A DNA stretch of 64,000 nt. It comes from Amyelois transitella (lineage: Eukaryota; Arthropoda; Insecta; Lepidoptera; Pyralidae). Made by a program: the position numbers and the translations under genes. Each line of letters opens with the position of its first letter. Positions within the stretch are counted from its first letter, which is position 1. Below, in pieces: positions 51,401 through 63,899 of the stretch. Location of the stretch: NCBI RefSeq assembly GCF_032362555.1, contig NC_083505.1, positions 9,477,501 through 9,541,500 of the forward strand, in the 5' to 3' direction. Under the pieces are notes generated by a model. The model searched no databases. It worked only from the letters and a program-made list of their open reading frames with translations, and was not told the origin of the DNA.

Positions 51401-52540
51401 AAAGACATTTAAGAAATTAACTTTCAAAGAACTCAGTTCCTTTAAATAATATATGGTCAATTCAAAACTAATGCTTCATGAAGATGTTGGGTGGGAAATG
51501 TACCACTAAAATTATGTGTGTTGGAGTTCTTGTTTAATGTAATTTATGTAGTATACTAACTGTGCCTCTTGTAATGTTCCTGGTTTAACTCCTGATCCAT
51601 AATAGCAAAGTGCAACAATGCCAACAGCTGAAGCACCCGCCAATGCACCTTTCCCAATACTAAATGCTGAAATATTTTCATATTTAGGTATTTTAAAATT
51701 GTGGTTACTGCAAGTTTTTATATACCTATTAAGATTAAAATTATTTCATAATAAAAGTAATATCCATTCTTATAATATAAAAAAAAAACAATTTCAAACA
51801 ACACAAATCTGAGTTGAAAGCCTGTAGGAAAATGTCTTATCAGATTTACATCCATATAGATGTTTCATTTGATTTAGTTTTTGAGTAGGTAACATCCTTA
51901 CCACTCTGGAGAGGATCCTGGGGTATGCCTTGTCCATGGATACTGGATTGGGCAAGTCAAGTTTTTACACAAGCGACTCTCTTCTGACCTCTGTAACTTT
52001 TGCAGTAGAACCTAACCTGTATTGGATTGATCATGGTAACACAACCAATTGCCTGAATGTGCAGGTTTCCTCATGCTGTATTCCCTCACCATAAGAGCAT
52101 TGGTTAGTATTCAAACTAATATACATAACTACGAAAAATAATCATTGGTACATGGCCCAGGTGGGATTTCAACATGCACCCCTTTTTACAGGGCACCTTA
52201 TCGATTCCAACACCGACGCTCTAAGTAGTATTATAAATATAGTATAATTATTACTTATAAGTAAAATAGATGCTCACATTTAACTTACACTTTTTGCTTG
52301 ATAGATATAAATAAAAATATATGGGCCTAGCCCTTATTTCTAAAACTAACCATTTGGCCCAGCAGGAGCCATCAACTTCTCCCAAAAAGAAGGCTGTGTC
52401 CTGGTGGCAGTCCTGGTACGAACGTCGCGGGCATAATTTCTTACTACGTAGTTTTTAGGGATAAATCTTTGTGGTACTGGAGTTTTTAGCGTCTGGGTGA
52501 CGCTTAATGCGGATCGAGCCAAACACAAACGAGATAACAT
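48499..52540 (-). CDS. GHITM: GHITM (growth hormone-inducible transmembrane protein, TMBIM5)
   Basis: Inner mitochondrial membrane protein of the Bax-inhibitor-1 (TMBIM) family, implicated in cristae structure and cation transport. Seven minus-strand exons join in phase: 52351-52540, 51561-51666, 50794-50935, 50165-50340, 49804-49964, 49187-49319 and 48499-48586, giving 331 residues. The N-terminus MLSRLCLARSALSVTQTLK is basic and hydroxylated, like a mitochondrial presequence. Membrane segments include ALAGASAVGIVALCYYGSG, SILVTMGLMIGSGMVV, VVHTAIMGAVIAPMCFLGG, YTAGVVGGLSTIAVCAPSG, LAMGLGAVFAASLAGMFLPP and SLYGGLIVFSGFLLYDTQ. The motifs TRAAWYTAG, FLLYDTQAIIKRAE and NIFMRIAIILSGGGNRRK match my memory of human GHITM. 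The exon 3 donor is chosen by phase: GTGGGT at 50793 rather than GTAAAC four bases on. Head-to-head with NOC2. Confidence 0.95.
50482..50567 (+). repeat. 3' fragment of dispersed repeat family A
   Basis: 'agctgaatgtggcctgacag', 'ttggctctgtctaccccgca' and 'tagacgtgattatatgtatg'. It lies in GHITM intron 3. Confidence 0.75.
51895..52215 (+). repeat. Longest dispersed repeat family D copy
   Basis: Blocks in order: 'ccatggatactggattgggc', 'agtttttacacaagcgac', 'tctgacctctgtaacttttg', 'cctaacctgtattggattga', 'caattgcctgaatgtgcag', 'cctcaccataagagcattgg' and 'ggcccaggtgggatttcaac'. It reads like a 320-base unit and lies in GHITM intron 1. Other partial copies here are scattered on both sides. Confidence 0.65.
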
Positions 52541-53407
52541 TGTGATGCAACCTGGTGAAATTAAGAACTCTGATTTATTGTTAGGTACAAATTGACGGAT
52601 TAATTAAGAGAGAGAGAGAGTAAAGAAAACATATAAAATAAAAATTACGAATGCGCACCGATAGATTTCCGATTTCAAATATGACAATTTTAAATAAATT
52701 TAAACAAATCTCGAAGCAAAATGTTAACTCCGCTGTTATCAGTAGCACTTATCACAACACTAATAGAATGAATTTTTCAAGGAGTCTGGAGGGCGTGTAA
52801 AATAAAATTGAATTTTCTGGAAAAATCTGATGAGTTCAAAGAAAATCGCTGTTTTCTTTTCTACGTCAAGGAAGTCAGGCAAACTGACAATAGATCGCAT
52901 CTGTCATCATGAGGTCATCCTTAGCCCCAGCTCAGCTGTCACATATAACCATAGTCTAAAGGACTCTATTCAATTGCCAATTTGTCTCCAGCTTGCTCTC
53001 TGCAGGCAAGTTGCAGACAAGTACCCGGCAGCCGCTTAGAGTATCGGCAGGCTCTTCCACACATAGCAGTGCCGGAACTTTTGTGCTTCCCTCAGATTTA
53101 CAATTTTTTGACTTGGCTTACGGCTCACCGGGCTTATCAAGGTCCTTTGCATATCTATACCATAATGATTGTCATAGTTTGACATTAACAACTTTTAAAG
53201 ATCTTGGCTGACTGGCTGTTCAACTGGAGGCTTGAGAAAAGAAAAAAAAAACTGTCAAATCAACGTGGTTTTTGAATTCAAAGTATTGTTGGTTGATGTA
53301 TGGTATGGTTAATGTGGCTGATATAAGAATAATTGTGGCGTGGCGGTGAATTTCAGTGCTTTTTATTTAGTAATTGGTAATACTGCAACACAAAACAAAA
53401 CAGCAAA
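52541..53407. other. Divergent promoter region between GHITM and NOC2
   Basis: No coding exon. An AG microsatellite of about 10 bases lies near 52610. The region holds both 5' ends; 53240-53407 should carry the NOC2 5'UTR. No TATA box I can defend. Confidence 0.5.
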
Positions 53408-56400
53408 ATGAAACCTACTGATCAATCAGGTAAAATTCCAAGTTTGGTTATGTTTATGATACTATGTTTTTCATGCTGCCCTTGATGATTGGAATTAATG
53501 ATTGAGAAAAAATGTGCGCACCTTTTCCCAAATTCTGACCTCCTCTCCCCTTGGACACTTAAAAGGCACAGACCCTCAACATATTAAAAAATAATGTATC
53601 TAAGTTCTCCACTTGAGCACCTAGATCGAACGTCAGGCAAATTATCTTAGTACTAGAGGCCGCCCGCGACTTCGTCCGCATGGAAACCCTATCAATCCCG
53701 CGGGAACTCTGGGATAAAAAGTAGCCTATGTGTTATTCTGGGTCTTCAGCTACCTACATACCAAATTTCATGGTAATCGGTTCAGTAGTTTTTGCGTGAA
53801 AGAGTAACAAACATCCATACATCCATACAAACTTTCGCCTTTATAATATTAGTAGGAAGTAGTAGGATGTATTGTTATATGTGTATAATATATGTATGTT
53901 AGTATGTATTTATTAAAAAGTTTTTACATATATATTAGGTAACATGTGAAATTGGAGTCTTCTTGTTTTCACTTTTAACACAAATTTATTCTCTTTGGTT
54001 AGGAATTCCAAATTCAAATTTTTACAGCAAACTATTTACATTAACTATGTAAGTATGAGTTCCATAGCAGTGCTGCTGAAACAGCTCCAAGGGTTAATGA
54101 TGTGTATGGTGGTCGTGTCGCAAAAGAAAACACTGTTGTGTGTTATTATTATTGGGAAATAATAATTAAGTTTACATTATAACATTGGTACTGGCTTAAG
54201 GGTATATGAAATGAAGATATCAGTTTGTTGAAATAAGTGACCCGCCCCAGCTTTGCACTGGGTACTTGTGTTATATAAGTAAACCTTCTTCTTGAATCAC
54301 TTTCTATTTAAATAATCCCCAGATGTAGTTGGGTCGTTTTTCAATAGGCACAGATAGTGTAAAGGGAATTTCTATTTTAGTCATAATTCTGATTGAACAA
54401 ATACTAGTATACAATGGAATTACACACAAATATTGTCTAAATATAAAATCTAAATGATGTTCTATTATGCATTACCAATATTAAATTATTATTGTAACCA
54501 ATATTAAATATTCATTATGTTGCAGATTCTGAAGACGAGTTAAATGCTGAGAGTCATAAAAAATCTTTAGAGAAATTAAAAAAGATTGACCCTGATTTCT
54601 ACAATTTCCTGGAGGAAAATGATGAAAATCTCTTGAACTTTGATGAAGACTCTGAAGACGATAAAGATGAGGAGTCTGATGATGATGATGCAACTGTACA
54701 TGTTCCAGGACCACTCAAAGGGGACAGCGATGAGAGTGACTTTGAGGTAACATTGTTGTGCTTAATATTATTACCTGTGACAACATTTTGTTGTAAATAT
54801 TTGTGTTATGTAAGCATGTAATATTTTACAAATGTGTACTGACTGAAATGTCTCAAGATACTATAAGTTTATAAATATGTTCTAACCTTATGTGATTGTT
54901 ATATGCAGAATTGGCATGCGGCTTGATCTCATAATTCATTGAAACTTGTAGCAAACTGTGTAAAATATATTTAAAGATCTTAAATTGAATGCATATTTGA
55001 TTATAGGATGAGGAAGCCAAACCAGTGCGAGGAAAAATCTCCCTTAAAATGGTGTCTCAATGGCAGGCTGAACTACAAAGCGATGGCAGGGTGAAGCTTG
55101 CCACACTCACTACTGTTATTAAAGCATTCAATGCAGCTATGATGCGTGCAACCAGTGAAGATGGCACTTCAGAGGGAGAGTATAAAGTGGAAGGTGCACA
55201 TTTGTATTAGTAATTTTTGTAACTCCATATGATTCAACATCTTGTTATAGAAATAATCAAGTTCTTACTATTTAAATTTATGAACACACATAAAAATAAA
55301 TGTATTTAACACTTTCAGGTTCTTCAATATTCAATGCTGTTATACAAATGTGTGTCCTTTATTTACCAAATGCAATAAAGAAATATTTAGGCACAGAGCA
55401 GTCTGGAAAAGACCCTAAAAGTTGTAAACACTTTGTGAAAGTAAAAGGACCACTGTCTGCTTACTTGACTGACTTATTGAAGTTACTTGGAGGTGTTACA
55501 TCTGAGAATATTCTGACTGTGCTTCTTAAACATTTACATCAGATGTGTGTGTATGTAGCTTGTTTTGGAAGAACAGCCAAGCAGGCACTTAAAAAACTTA
55601 TTGTTTTTTGGAGCACTGGTGAAGAAACAGTGAGAGTCTTAGCATTCCTCTGTATATTGAGAATCACACGGAATCAGCAAGCAACATTGCTTGACAAAGT
55701 ACTTAAGACAATGTACATGACTTATGTCAAGAACTGTAAGTTTGTAAGTCCAAGTACTTGGCCAGGAATCAATTTTATGAGACGGTCATTGGTGGAGATG
55801 TTCACTTTGGACTTGAATGTTTCATACCAGCATGTGTTTCTGTACATCAGACAACTGGCTATCCATTTGAGAAATGCTATAGTTGTACAGAAGATAGAGA
55901 GTCGCCAAGCAGTATACAACTGGCAGTTCATAAACTCTCTACATCTGTGGGCAGATTTGTTAGCAGCAACATCAAACAAGTCCCAACTGCAGCCTCTGAC
56001 TTATCCCTTGGTGATGGTTATAACTAACACAATCAAGCTAGTACCTACACACCAATATTACCCATTAAGATTTCACTGTGTTGAAATACTGATAAATTTA
56101 TCTAAAGAAACAAATACTTTTATCCCTATTTTACCATTTTTAGTGGAGGTTTGTATTTTTATATTTGTTTGTATATTCATAATTTATATTTACAATTTTT
56201 AGTTACATATCGAATAATTTTATGTTATATTTTCAGGTTTTGACTACATATGATTTCAATAAAAAACATAAAAAAGTTTCAATGAAACCATTAGACTTTT
56301 CATGCATCCTAAGGTGTGCTAAATCCCAATTAATGGAGAATGGATTTAAGGATTCCGTCATTGAGAGAGTGTATGCTTTGCTGCTGGAGTACACAGCTAG

Positions 56401-57213
56401 CATTTCCCATACAATTTGTTTCCCAGATGTCATGTTACTGGCAGTGATAAAGGTATATCTCTATTATCCTATACAGTCAAACTACTTTTTACCCTTAGTT
56501 ACCTTCAGAAGAATATTGGTTTTTTATTTTTATATAAGTTTTAATATAAAAGGTATAATAAAAGATTGGTTCAATAAATAACGCGTAAAGAAAAAACACA
56601 ATTAAACTGACTTTCGTATTTATGATATTAGTTGGGTTGCATATTTTATGCAAAGTTTTTTTATTAACCTTTATATTTGTTGCAGCTAAAGCAATTCCAA
56701 AAAACTTGTTCCGTGGCAAATTACACGAAAAAATTAAGACAACTGCTAGAAAAAATGGAAGAAAATTCGAAGTTTATTGAGATTGAACGAAGTAAAGTTA
56801 GTTTTGCTTTAAGTGATGACAAAATGGTCACTGCTTGGGAAACTAGTATAAGAACAAAAGGCACACCATTACTCACCTACTATGAAAATTGGAACAAGGT
56901 AAACAAGATTCAGAAGCGCAAGAAAATAAGTAAGAATGATGAAATAGCTGGAGAATTGCCAAAGATCAAGAGACCTAAATTGGCGAATGAAGAAGGTGCT
57001 AAACCTAAGAACGAAAAGAAAGGACCAATGGTGTTATTCCCATCGGATAGTGAAGATGATAATATTAAATTTGGAGAAGAGGATACCAAGCCCACTAAAG
57101 TTAAGAAAACTAAGAAGAAAAAGGAAGCTAGAAAGAAGATACCACAAGAAGAAACTGATGACATTGTTGACAAAGAAGATATTGTACAAGATTTTAGTGT
57201 TACTGAATGGTAA
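53408..57213 (+). CDS. NOC2L: Nucleolar complex protein 2 (NOC2)
   Basis: Ribosome-assembly factor that pairs with NOC1 and NOC3 in nucleolus and nucleoplasm to move pre-60S particles. Vertebrate NOC2L (NIR) also binds p53 and histones. Six exons join in phase: 53408-53429, 54526-54746, 55007-55193, 55319-56148, 56237-56452 and 56686-57213, giving 667 residues. The first exon codes only MKPTDQS. An acidic N-terminus (LLNFDEDSEDDKDEESDDDD) follows KIDPDFYNFLEEND, typical of NOC2. The core has VFWSTGEETVRVLAFLCILR, SPSTWPGINFMRRSLVEMFT, YNWQFINSLHLWADLL and LVPTHQYYPLRFHCVEILIN. The C-terminus is basic with nuclear-localisation-like KVKKTKKKKEARKK and ends VQDFSVTEW. The stop TAA overlaps an AATAAA. 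Intron 1 contains a Helitron-like element. Confidence 0.97.
53653..53867 (-). mobile_element. Helitron-like element, reverse orientation
   Basis: Starts CTAGAGGCCGCCCGCGACTT after an A and ends 'tttataatattagtagga' before T, so in its own direction it runs from TC to CTAG. The interior ('aaattcatggtaatcggttc', 'agtaacaaacatccatacat') differs from the 21914 element, so it is a separate subfamily. It lies in NOC2 intron 1. Confidence 0.65.
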
Positions 57214-57217
57214 TAAA
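57212..57217 (+). promoter_or_regulatory. AATAAA overlapping the NOC2 stop codon
   Basis: The stop TAA (57211-57213) is followed by TAAATG, creating AATAAA across the junction. A second AATAAA at 57333-57338 is the likelier signal for a normal 3'UTR. Confidence 0.4.
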
Positions 57218-57673
57218 TGTACATATGTTGTCTAATATTTTGTTTTTTTAAAATTAAGTAAATTTTCTTTGTCTGATTTAAAAACTTATCAACCACTAAA
57301 GTGTCAGGAAGTTAACGATTCAAAAAATTAATAATAAATTTTGTAAAAAATTCTTCCTATAAATTTATATCATTGACATAATCATTTATAATTAAGTCGT
57401 TACGTTAAGATTTAAATTATGTAATAACGATTGACTGACTGGCATCGAAGACGGCACAAATTTAGATATTAAAATTTGACATGTAGGGTTTTGTGCATTC
57501 TCGGAGCCGCGAACGTACTCTTGTAGAGTATATTTTATAATTCTATTACACTGATCCAGGAAATAAAAATAATATATATCATACATATAAATGAAAATGT
57601 ATTTACTCAGCACAACACCATGGGAATGGAACTGCAAAAGAACTACAAACTAAAACATGTAATCGAAATAAGG
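57214..57673. other. Convergent spacer between NOC2 and HYDIN
   Basis: 460 bases, AT-rich, non-coding. It contains a NOC2 poly(A) candidate at 57333. I did not find a clear minus-strand poly(A) signal for HYDIN here. Confidence 0.5.
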
Positions 57674-60600
57674 TCAAGGAATTCCTTGCAGGAAATAAGT
57701 CCAGCTGGCCTTTGGGTCTGGAGGATCGTAACATTCGACAATGAGGCAGCCTGTAGGCTCCTTGCTCCACCCTTGTGGCGGCCTTTCATTCAGGTAAACT
57801 GGAATTTTTATGTCCTGCAAAATAAATATGTAATATTTATTTATATAGGTGCAAACTTCTTTAGTTTATATCTTAGAGATAGTATTTTAGTTGTTTATAC
57901 ACAATCATAGTCGTGATACGTAATAAGTGTGCTATATGATAGCATTTCTATATATTTGGTGCGTCTAATACTTAGTTGTAGAAGGTACATGCCTCAATGT
58001 AGCGATAACGTAACGGAAATAGTACAAATATACCTAGTTATTTCGTAATTCTACCTTTTCTATAACTAATTTAAATCTATATTTTCTGTGGCCAATAAGT
58101 AAGAAAATTCTCCTTATGAAGCATATTCGACGCATGACATCCAATGATAAATATTACATACCATTAAATGTCATACCTTTTTCGATTTAATTGTTTCGTA
58201 CACCGTTTTCACGTAGAACTCATCTTGATCCACAGATATCTTAAACATCCTGACATCCTCAAATACATTTTTGAACTTTATTGTAGCGTATCCTCCAGCT
58301 TTGATTTCATAAGGACCTTGAGGCTTCGGATCAGTCGCTTTGCCCTTTATATTGAAACTGTAAAATGTAAATTTTATTGCATTTGTTGCGAAAATTCAGA
58401 AATAAGATAACTCTTACTTTCGATCGACCTAATTTGATCTAAATATACTTACACAAATTCTCCTGCGACTGGAGATTCAAAAGACAGTTTGCAATGCTGC
58501 ACTCCATGCTGTGTCGGTTCAAACCACACCAAGAATTTTCCTTTCTCAAATGGTAACAGCGAATATTGCGGTTCTGCCAAAATACACGGATGTGAAGCCT
58601 GTAATCATATTATTCATTATGACAACGATAAGAAATTCATACATACTTGCACATAATCACGTCTTTGTCCATTAGGGGTAGATAGAGTCAAACATACTTT
58701 TAAAAAAAGACTGAATGAAAGGACACGTTTAATTTAATGATGGAATTGAGATTAAATAGTGATAGCAATGATTTTAAAAGTAAAATACTCGCATAAGTCA
58801 ATGGGTGACAGTAAGAAAATAAAGAACATGCATACCGTAGTAATGAATTCTGTCTTAACATCTGTATTATTTTGAACCCTGAGTCGTATCGGAATGCAAT
58901 TCCCTAGCTCTGTTATGTACTCCAAACTCTTCTCCTTGGCTGGCAAGCATTTTAACACCACCTTGTATATGTATGAACCGACCAAGGGATTGTTTATTTC
59001 TAAGTAATCTTCACTCTCTCCGACTACGAGAGGGTTAAAAGTCAGCACCAAAGTTGCCTAAAAATAAATAAATATATACGGGACAAATTACACTGATTGA
59101 GGTAGCCTCGAAGTAAGTTCGTGACTTGTGTTACGAGATACTAACTCAACGATACTATATTTTATAATAAATCTTATATATATAACATTCTCGTGTCACA
59201 ATGTTTGTCTCCGTACTCCTCCGAAAATTTTGCATGCATATTCAGTAGGTCTGAGAATCGGCTAACATCTATTTTTCATACCCCTAAGTGTTAAGGGTTG
59301 TCCACACTTAATTTTTTTTTTCAACTACAAATTACTTAAAAGTTATTTATATGGCAAAACAACGTTTGCCGGGACAGCTAGTAAGTACTTATATAAATAA
59401 ACATCCAAGACCCAGGCCAACACCGTCTCATGGCACTTTCACATATATCAAAAAGTTTACCTCTGAATTCCTCCCAATTTTTATTAATTCGGGGCAATTA
59501 AGTCTATCGCACCGCACTGAGAACATAGAATCTTCGCCAAGCGGGTTGCTCACGGTCAGCTCTTTACGGAAAATTTCCCGCGCCCGCGCCACGAAAGTTA
59601 TAGTGTCCACAAGTGGGCTTGGCATCACCACCGCCGTGATGTTGTAATACTGGTACTCCCGCGTCTCTTCATTAATAAAAAATACCTGTTATAAAATAGA
59701 CCGAATGAACATCTTTATACTAAAACCTTTTAACCCTTAGCAACCAATAAAGTACTTTATCAATGGCATTTAGCCTCATCCCATCGGAAGGCATTCATAG
59801 TAAATCAGGGACATCAAAAAAATATACCTAATTTAAAAATAAATCAACCCATTTCATTGTTAATCCAGAAAAAACTATTTTAGTTCAATATATCGATGTA
59901 AATAAAATCAATTCCTATTTGTATGATTTATTTTAGCTTTTTTTAAACTTACTTTTAGTTGCATCTCACACTCCTCGTAGCATACAAACTTTAAATGGCA
60001 AGTGGCGGCCGCCTCGCCCCAAACCTTGATAACATCCGGATGTAATATCTCAAAGTGCCCTTCAAACTTATCAGGTATAACTCTCAAAATTTCTGTGGAC
60101 ACTATATAAGTTTCTGGAAACTGCAAGAAAAGTGTAATTTGTAATTAAAACATGAAAGTTAGAATTATTGAATCTTTGGCTACCAATCTCGTACTTATAA
60201 CGGAAGTGTGATGATGCAAATGAACAAACCTCTGTAATGTTGTATACAAGCAGGTCCTCTATATGGAAGTCCTTCGCAGGAACAGTGATAGTGAGTGTAC
60301 CGTTAGGGTTCGGATGCTGCGCTACGCCCACCAAATTGACAAATAAAGCGCTCTCACCAAGAGGCGAGAATAACGCTTGGCACTAAAAACGAAAAGTATA
60401 TCATAAATCCTTACATCACTAAGCATGTCTAGAGTAACTTAATAAACACAGGCTTAACTCCCACCATAATATAAAAAGCACAGCTTACAAAGTCACAAAG
60501 CTTAATAAAGCTTTTGTAAAAAAATGGATATGGAGACAAAGGACAAACAGAACTAAATAAGTACCTATGTACAATAGCACAGATTTTTTTCTAGCTTATC

Positions 60601-63600
60601 TATTGATAAATATTTATCTACAAATTAATCAAACCTCGTGTTTTCCTAAGGTCTTGGGCTTGAAACTGACGGGTATTTCAAATGTAGAATTAGGTTCAAT
60701 GTTGAATTCACGAAGTATCTCGAATGGACCAGATCCAGACAATTCGCCCAATACAAGCCAGACATCATCAGAACTGTTAAATGTATGTATGTGTAAAGAG
60801 GGTATGGAAATAGTTTCGGCAGTCGCGATAAGATGCAGGCAGATCATCCGGTCCAGCTAGCGTTGCCAGGCGTCCGGATAAAGCCGGACATAGTTATGCT
60901 TTTTGATCGAATTTCCGGCCAAAATAAACGGCGTCCGTCTTGTCCAGCTTTTGTTAGGCTTTTTACATTTCGCAAACAAGCGAGCGCCGCCACCGCGCCG
61001 CCGAGCGCAGGCGACAAGAGTCCACTACCGATAATATACCCTATATTTTATTTTTAGCCAAATGTCCGGACAAACTGGCTGGTCTGTCCAGCTATTAGGT
61101 TTGGCTACCTGGCAACCCTAGGTCCAGCCAACTTGAAGGGGTCAAGTACTTTAATTAACTTAGTTACTTGTTCAACTGATATTTCTACAGAAGAAATATT
61201 AACACTCGCACTACTAGAGTCATCTCTGTCTGTTATAATTTAATCAACAATTAATCTATCCTTGATATGTTACATATTCGTAGATTAGGTCACAACGTTA
61301 CCTATTGGTCACGCTCAGGTACTCAGTTTTGACTTCGCGAACGGGACACTCGAGATACAAGGTCTTGTTCTGAAAGTTGCCCATATCTACACACGTGGCG
61401 TACATGGCTAATTCAAGGGGATTGTAGTTGTCTAAATTGCAACTGGCCTGTAAATAAAAAAAAAATTTTGGGCCTAATGAATTGAGAGAAGTTCAGAAGC
61501 TGAAAAATCAATTTAGATACCTATTCACAAAAGAATAATGCCAATTGACAGAAGCGCAGTGGCATTCTTACGTTGTTCTTCTTTCCTTTCTTTTTTAATT
61601 ATTTTTTTAGTTTTAATTATTGAAAAATCATAATATTTGCTTACCCACACTTTAATAAATGGATTGTGATTGAGTGGCCTAAATGCTATAGTGAAGGTGA
61701 CATTTGTATGTGCGGCAATAGATCCCTGCATCGGGGATATCGTGAACTCATCCGATATCAACGGCTGCCAGCAAAACCTGTTAATGAAATGTATAACTAA
61801 TGAAATATAACTAAGTATTGCTCAAAAAGATCGTAGAAAAATTATTGAAAAAATTCACAAATAGTTTGAATTGCAATTATGATTAGATCAAGCAAACCCA
61901 ACTTACCTTGTGCCAAAATCACCTTTATTCATCAACATGACTTTGAGTATCTTACACCCGCGCTTGCGCACGCGGCCGAACTGCAGCGAATTCTGGCTGA
62001 AGCATAGGCACATGCCGGTGGCACTACCACTAATGCGCACTAGTGGTCTTTCGAACTCGAAAACTTTCATATTTAACTGTCAAGATAGTTACAACATTAG
62101 TTAAATAAAGTAAATCATTGTGATCAATATTATCTTTATACATTTAAGTAAACAAAAGATATTGATTTGCTTTCCAAATTGATAAATAATAATATACCTG
62201 AACATTAAGGTCACTTATCATCCCGTTAGGTTTAAACTGTATCTTCAGTGGCACTTTTCTGTATGGCAATATTCTACACTTATTAGGTACAACTTTTAGG
62301 GACGACAAGGCATTCTGGATGTCCATTGCTATTTGTTCACGTATTTTGTCTTCTTTGTAAGTTTGCAACATTTTAACCCTAAAACGATATTCCTTCTTTA
62401 TTTCTACAAATATTAATACTGAAACTGTCCTTATTATAACAGTTTTTTCAAAAGCACTGTTTCAAAATAAGAAGCTTCTCTGGTTGTATGGTCATCATGA
62501 GAAAAGTTACTTCGTAGGTAAATTTTTCTAACTGCTCTAGGAATCTTTCTACAAATATTTCAATTATTCTAGCAGCAACCACACAGATGCGAAACAAGAC
62601 TTAAAAATGATGGCCTCTCTTTCTTCTGTTCCTTTTTATCAAAGGGAGACCAGCTTATAAAACAATTGTTTGTATCCATTAATTTCCCATTGGTTACAAT
62701 CCATACACTCTTTTTTCGCTACATCCCTCGTTAATGCTACATCCACATTATTATGCTATTTTAAAGCCTTTCTGAATATTATGTATGATCTGTAAATTTA
62801 TATTCTTCTCACCTCGAAGGCCCCGCATCAGGTTGTGTAGTCGCACTAGGGCTGAGACACACGCTGGTCGCTTCGGACTGGTCGGTGTCTTCGATCACTG
62901 GGTACATATCTCTAAATATAAAAGTGGCTTCGATCGGGACTTTGCTATGGTTCATAACCTCAATAGTCCTTATTATCTTCTCCCCTACTTTCACCGGTCC
63001 CAAGTTGAAACTTTTTTGGCAACCTTCGTAGAGGTCGAATAGAAGTGGAATACCTTGAAGTTTATTAATTATTATTATTACAAATATTGGTTTAAGTTTT
63101 AAGTATATTTACTTGACGTACCTTATTAATCTATGGTAAATTTTATTTTCAATTAAATTAATGAGCTGAATGTAATAATTTAATAGGTATGATCTCAAAC
63201 TTCCAAAAAGCTAACCTTCCCCTTTAATTGAAACAATTTCTTCACAAAGTGAGTTAACCCAGAATTGCAACTTAAACTCGTATTCTTTAACTTGCTTCGG
63301 TCGGAAGTAAACTGGAATCTTTACACGTTTACCGGGAGGGATGTCTGGTAATTCATGGAAATCGACGAATAACTCTGGTATAGTTGCAAAATTTAAACTG
63401 AAACTGAAAAAAAGAGACGCGAAGATGATTAGGACAATACCGAGTCATCATCACACTATTAGATTATCCTTCTAACTTAGGTCCGTCCACCTTTTGTAGT
63501 ACAGTTTCTACACTTTATGTACATTATAGGAATAAAAAAGTTGTATTAAATTGATATTACTTATCTATACATACATTACAGGAACAGTGTCATCATTGAC

Positions 63601-63741
63601 AAAAGCTAAATTTTTCTTATAAGTGGCATCCGGTGCGTTGACAATACATTTCCCGAAGTCAATATCCATGCATGTGAAGTGATATAGCGGTTTTTTAATA
63701 ATTGCGTAAAGATAAATATTGTATTCAGGGCCATCCGATAT
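57674..63741 (-). CDS. HYDIN: HYDIN C-terminal part (axonemal central-pair protein), continues off the right edge
   Basis: Giant protein of the ciliary central-pair apparatus. In insects motile axonemes are essentially those of sperm and some sensory neurons, so I expect testis expression. Fifteen minus-strand exons join in phase, giving the last 866 residues: 63575-63741, 63216-63403, 62813-63053, 62198-62378, 61907-62076, 61645-61777, 61302-61447, 60635-60773, 60230-60382, 59953-60120, 59461-59685, 58836-59057, 58453-58598, 58177-58357 and 57674-57814. The sequence repeats the ASH/MSP beta-sandwich pattern: DIDFGKCIVNAPDATYKKNL, FNLGPVKVGEKIIRTIEVMN, LQFGRVRKRGCKILKVMLMN and NPLVVGESEDYLEINNPLVG. 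The end carries FNIKGKATDPKPQGPYEIKA, FKNVFEDVRMFKISVD and WTYFLQGIP then TGA, which fits my memory of the HYDIN C-terminus better than CFAP47, the main alternative. Introns carry a family A copy, a nested Helitron and a hAT MITE. Confidence 0.85.
58640..58755 (-). repeat. Diverged fragment of dispersed repeat family A
   Basis: 'cataatcacgtctttgtcca', 'gtagatagagtcaa', 'aaaaaaagactgaatgaaag' and 'gatggaattgagattaaat' follow family A in reverse. It lies in a HYDIN intron. Confidence 0.65.
59058..59440 (+). repeat. Dispersed repeat family C copy, interrupted by a Helitron-like element
   Basis: 'aaataaatatatacgggac', 'ggtagcctcgaagtaagttc', 'tgttacgagatactaactca' and 'acgatactatattttataat' match the copy at 39346-39510. 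The right part ('acttatataaataaacatcc', 'aagacccaggccaa') resumes after the insert at 59382. The copy abuts a coding exon at 59057, so the splice acceptor of that exon lies against the repeat. Confidence 0.75.
59172..59381 (+). mobile_element. Helitron-like element inserted in a family C copy
   Basis: Runs from TCTTATATATATAACATTCT to TTTGCCGGGACAGCTAG, between A (59171) and T (59382). Comparison with the uninterrupted family C copy at 39346-39510 shows the host sequence resuming across the A|T site with no target duplication, as expected for a Helitron. Confidence 0.75.
60858..61120. mobile_element. hAT-type MITE with intact 8-bp target duplication
   Basis: The ends are TAGCGTTGCCAGG and the complement of TAGGGTTGCCAGG (12 of 13 match). 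An exact 8-base duplication, GGTCCAGC, flanks it at 60850-60857 and 61121-61128, the hAT signature. The 263-base interior is unusually GC-rich in the middle (about 60970-61020) and repeats 'gtccgga' words. No transposase. It lies in the HYDIN intron between exons 61302-61447 and 60635-60773. Confidence 0.9.
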
Positions 63742-63899
63742 CTGGAAGAAAACAGGGGCATTTATATGTAACTTTACTTAGCGTGTCGTTGACTCTTGCA
63801 GATCATATTTGTAAGAACCCTGTTGCCAACAATATTAGAAGCTATAATAATAAAAATATAGAATTGAGTCTTCAGGTGGTAGAACCTATAACGTAAGCT

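Noticed and set aside
60833-61057. Plus-strand frame across the GC-rich hAT MITE
   Set aside because: It spans the MITE and flanking HYDIN intron and has no family features.
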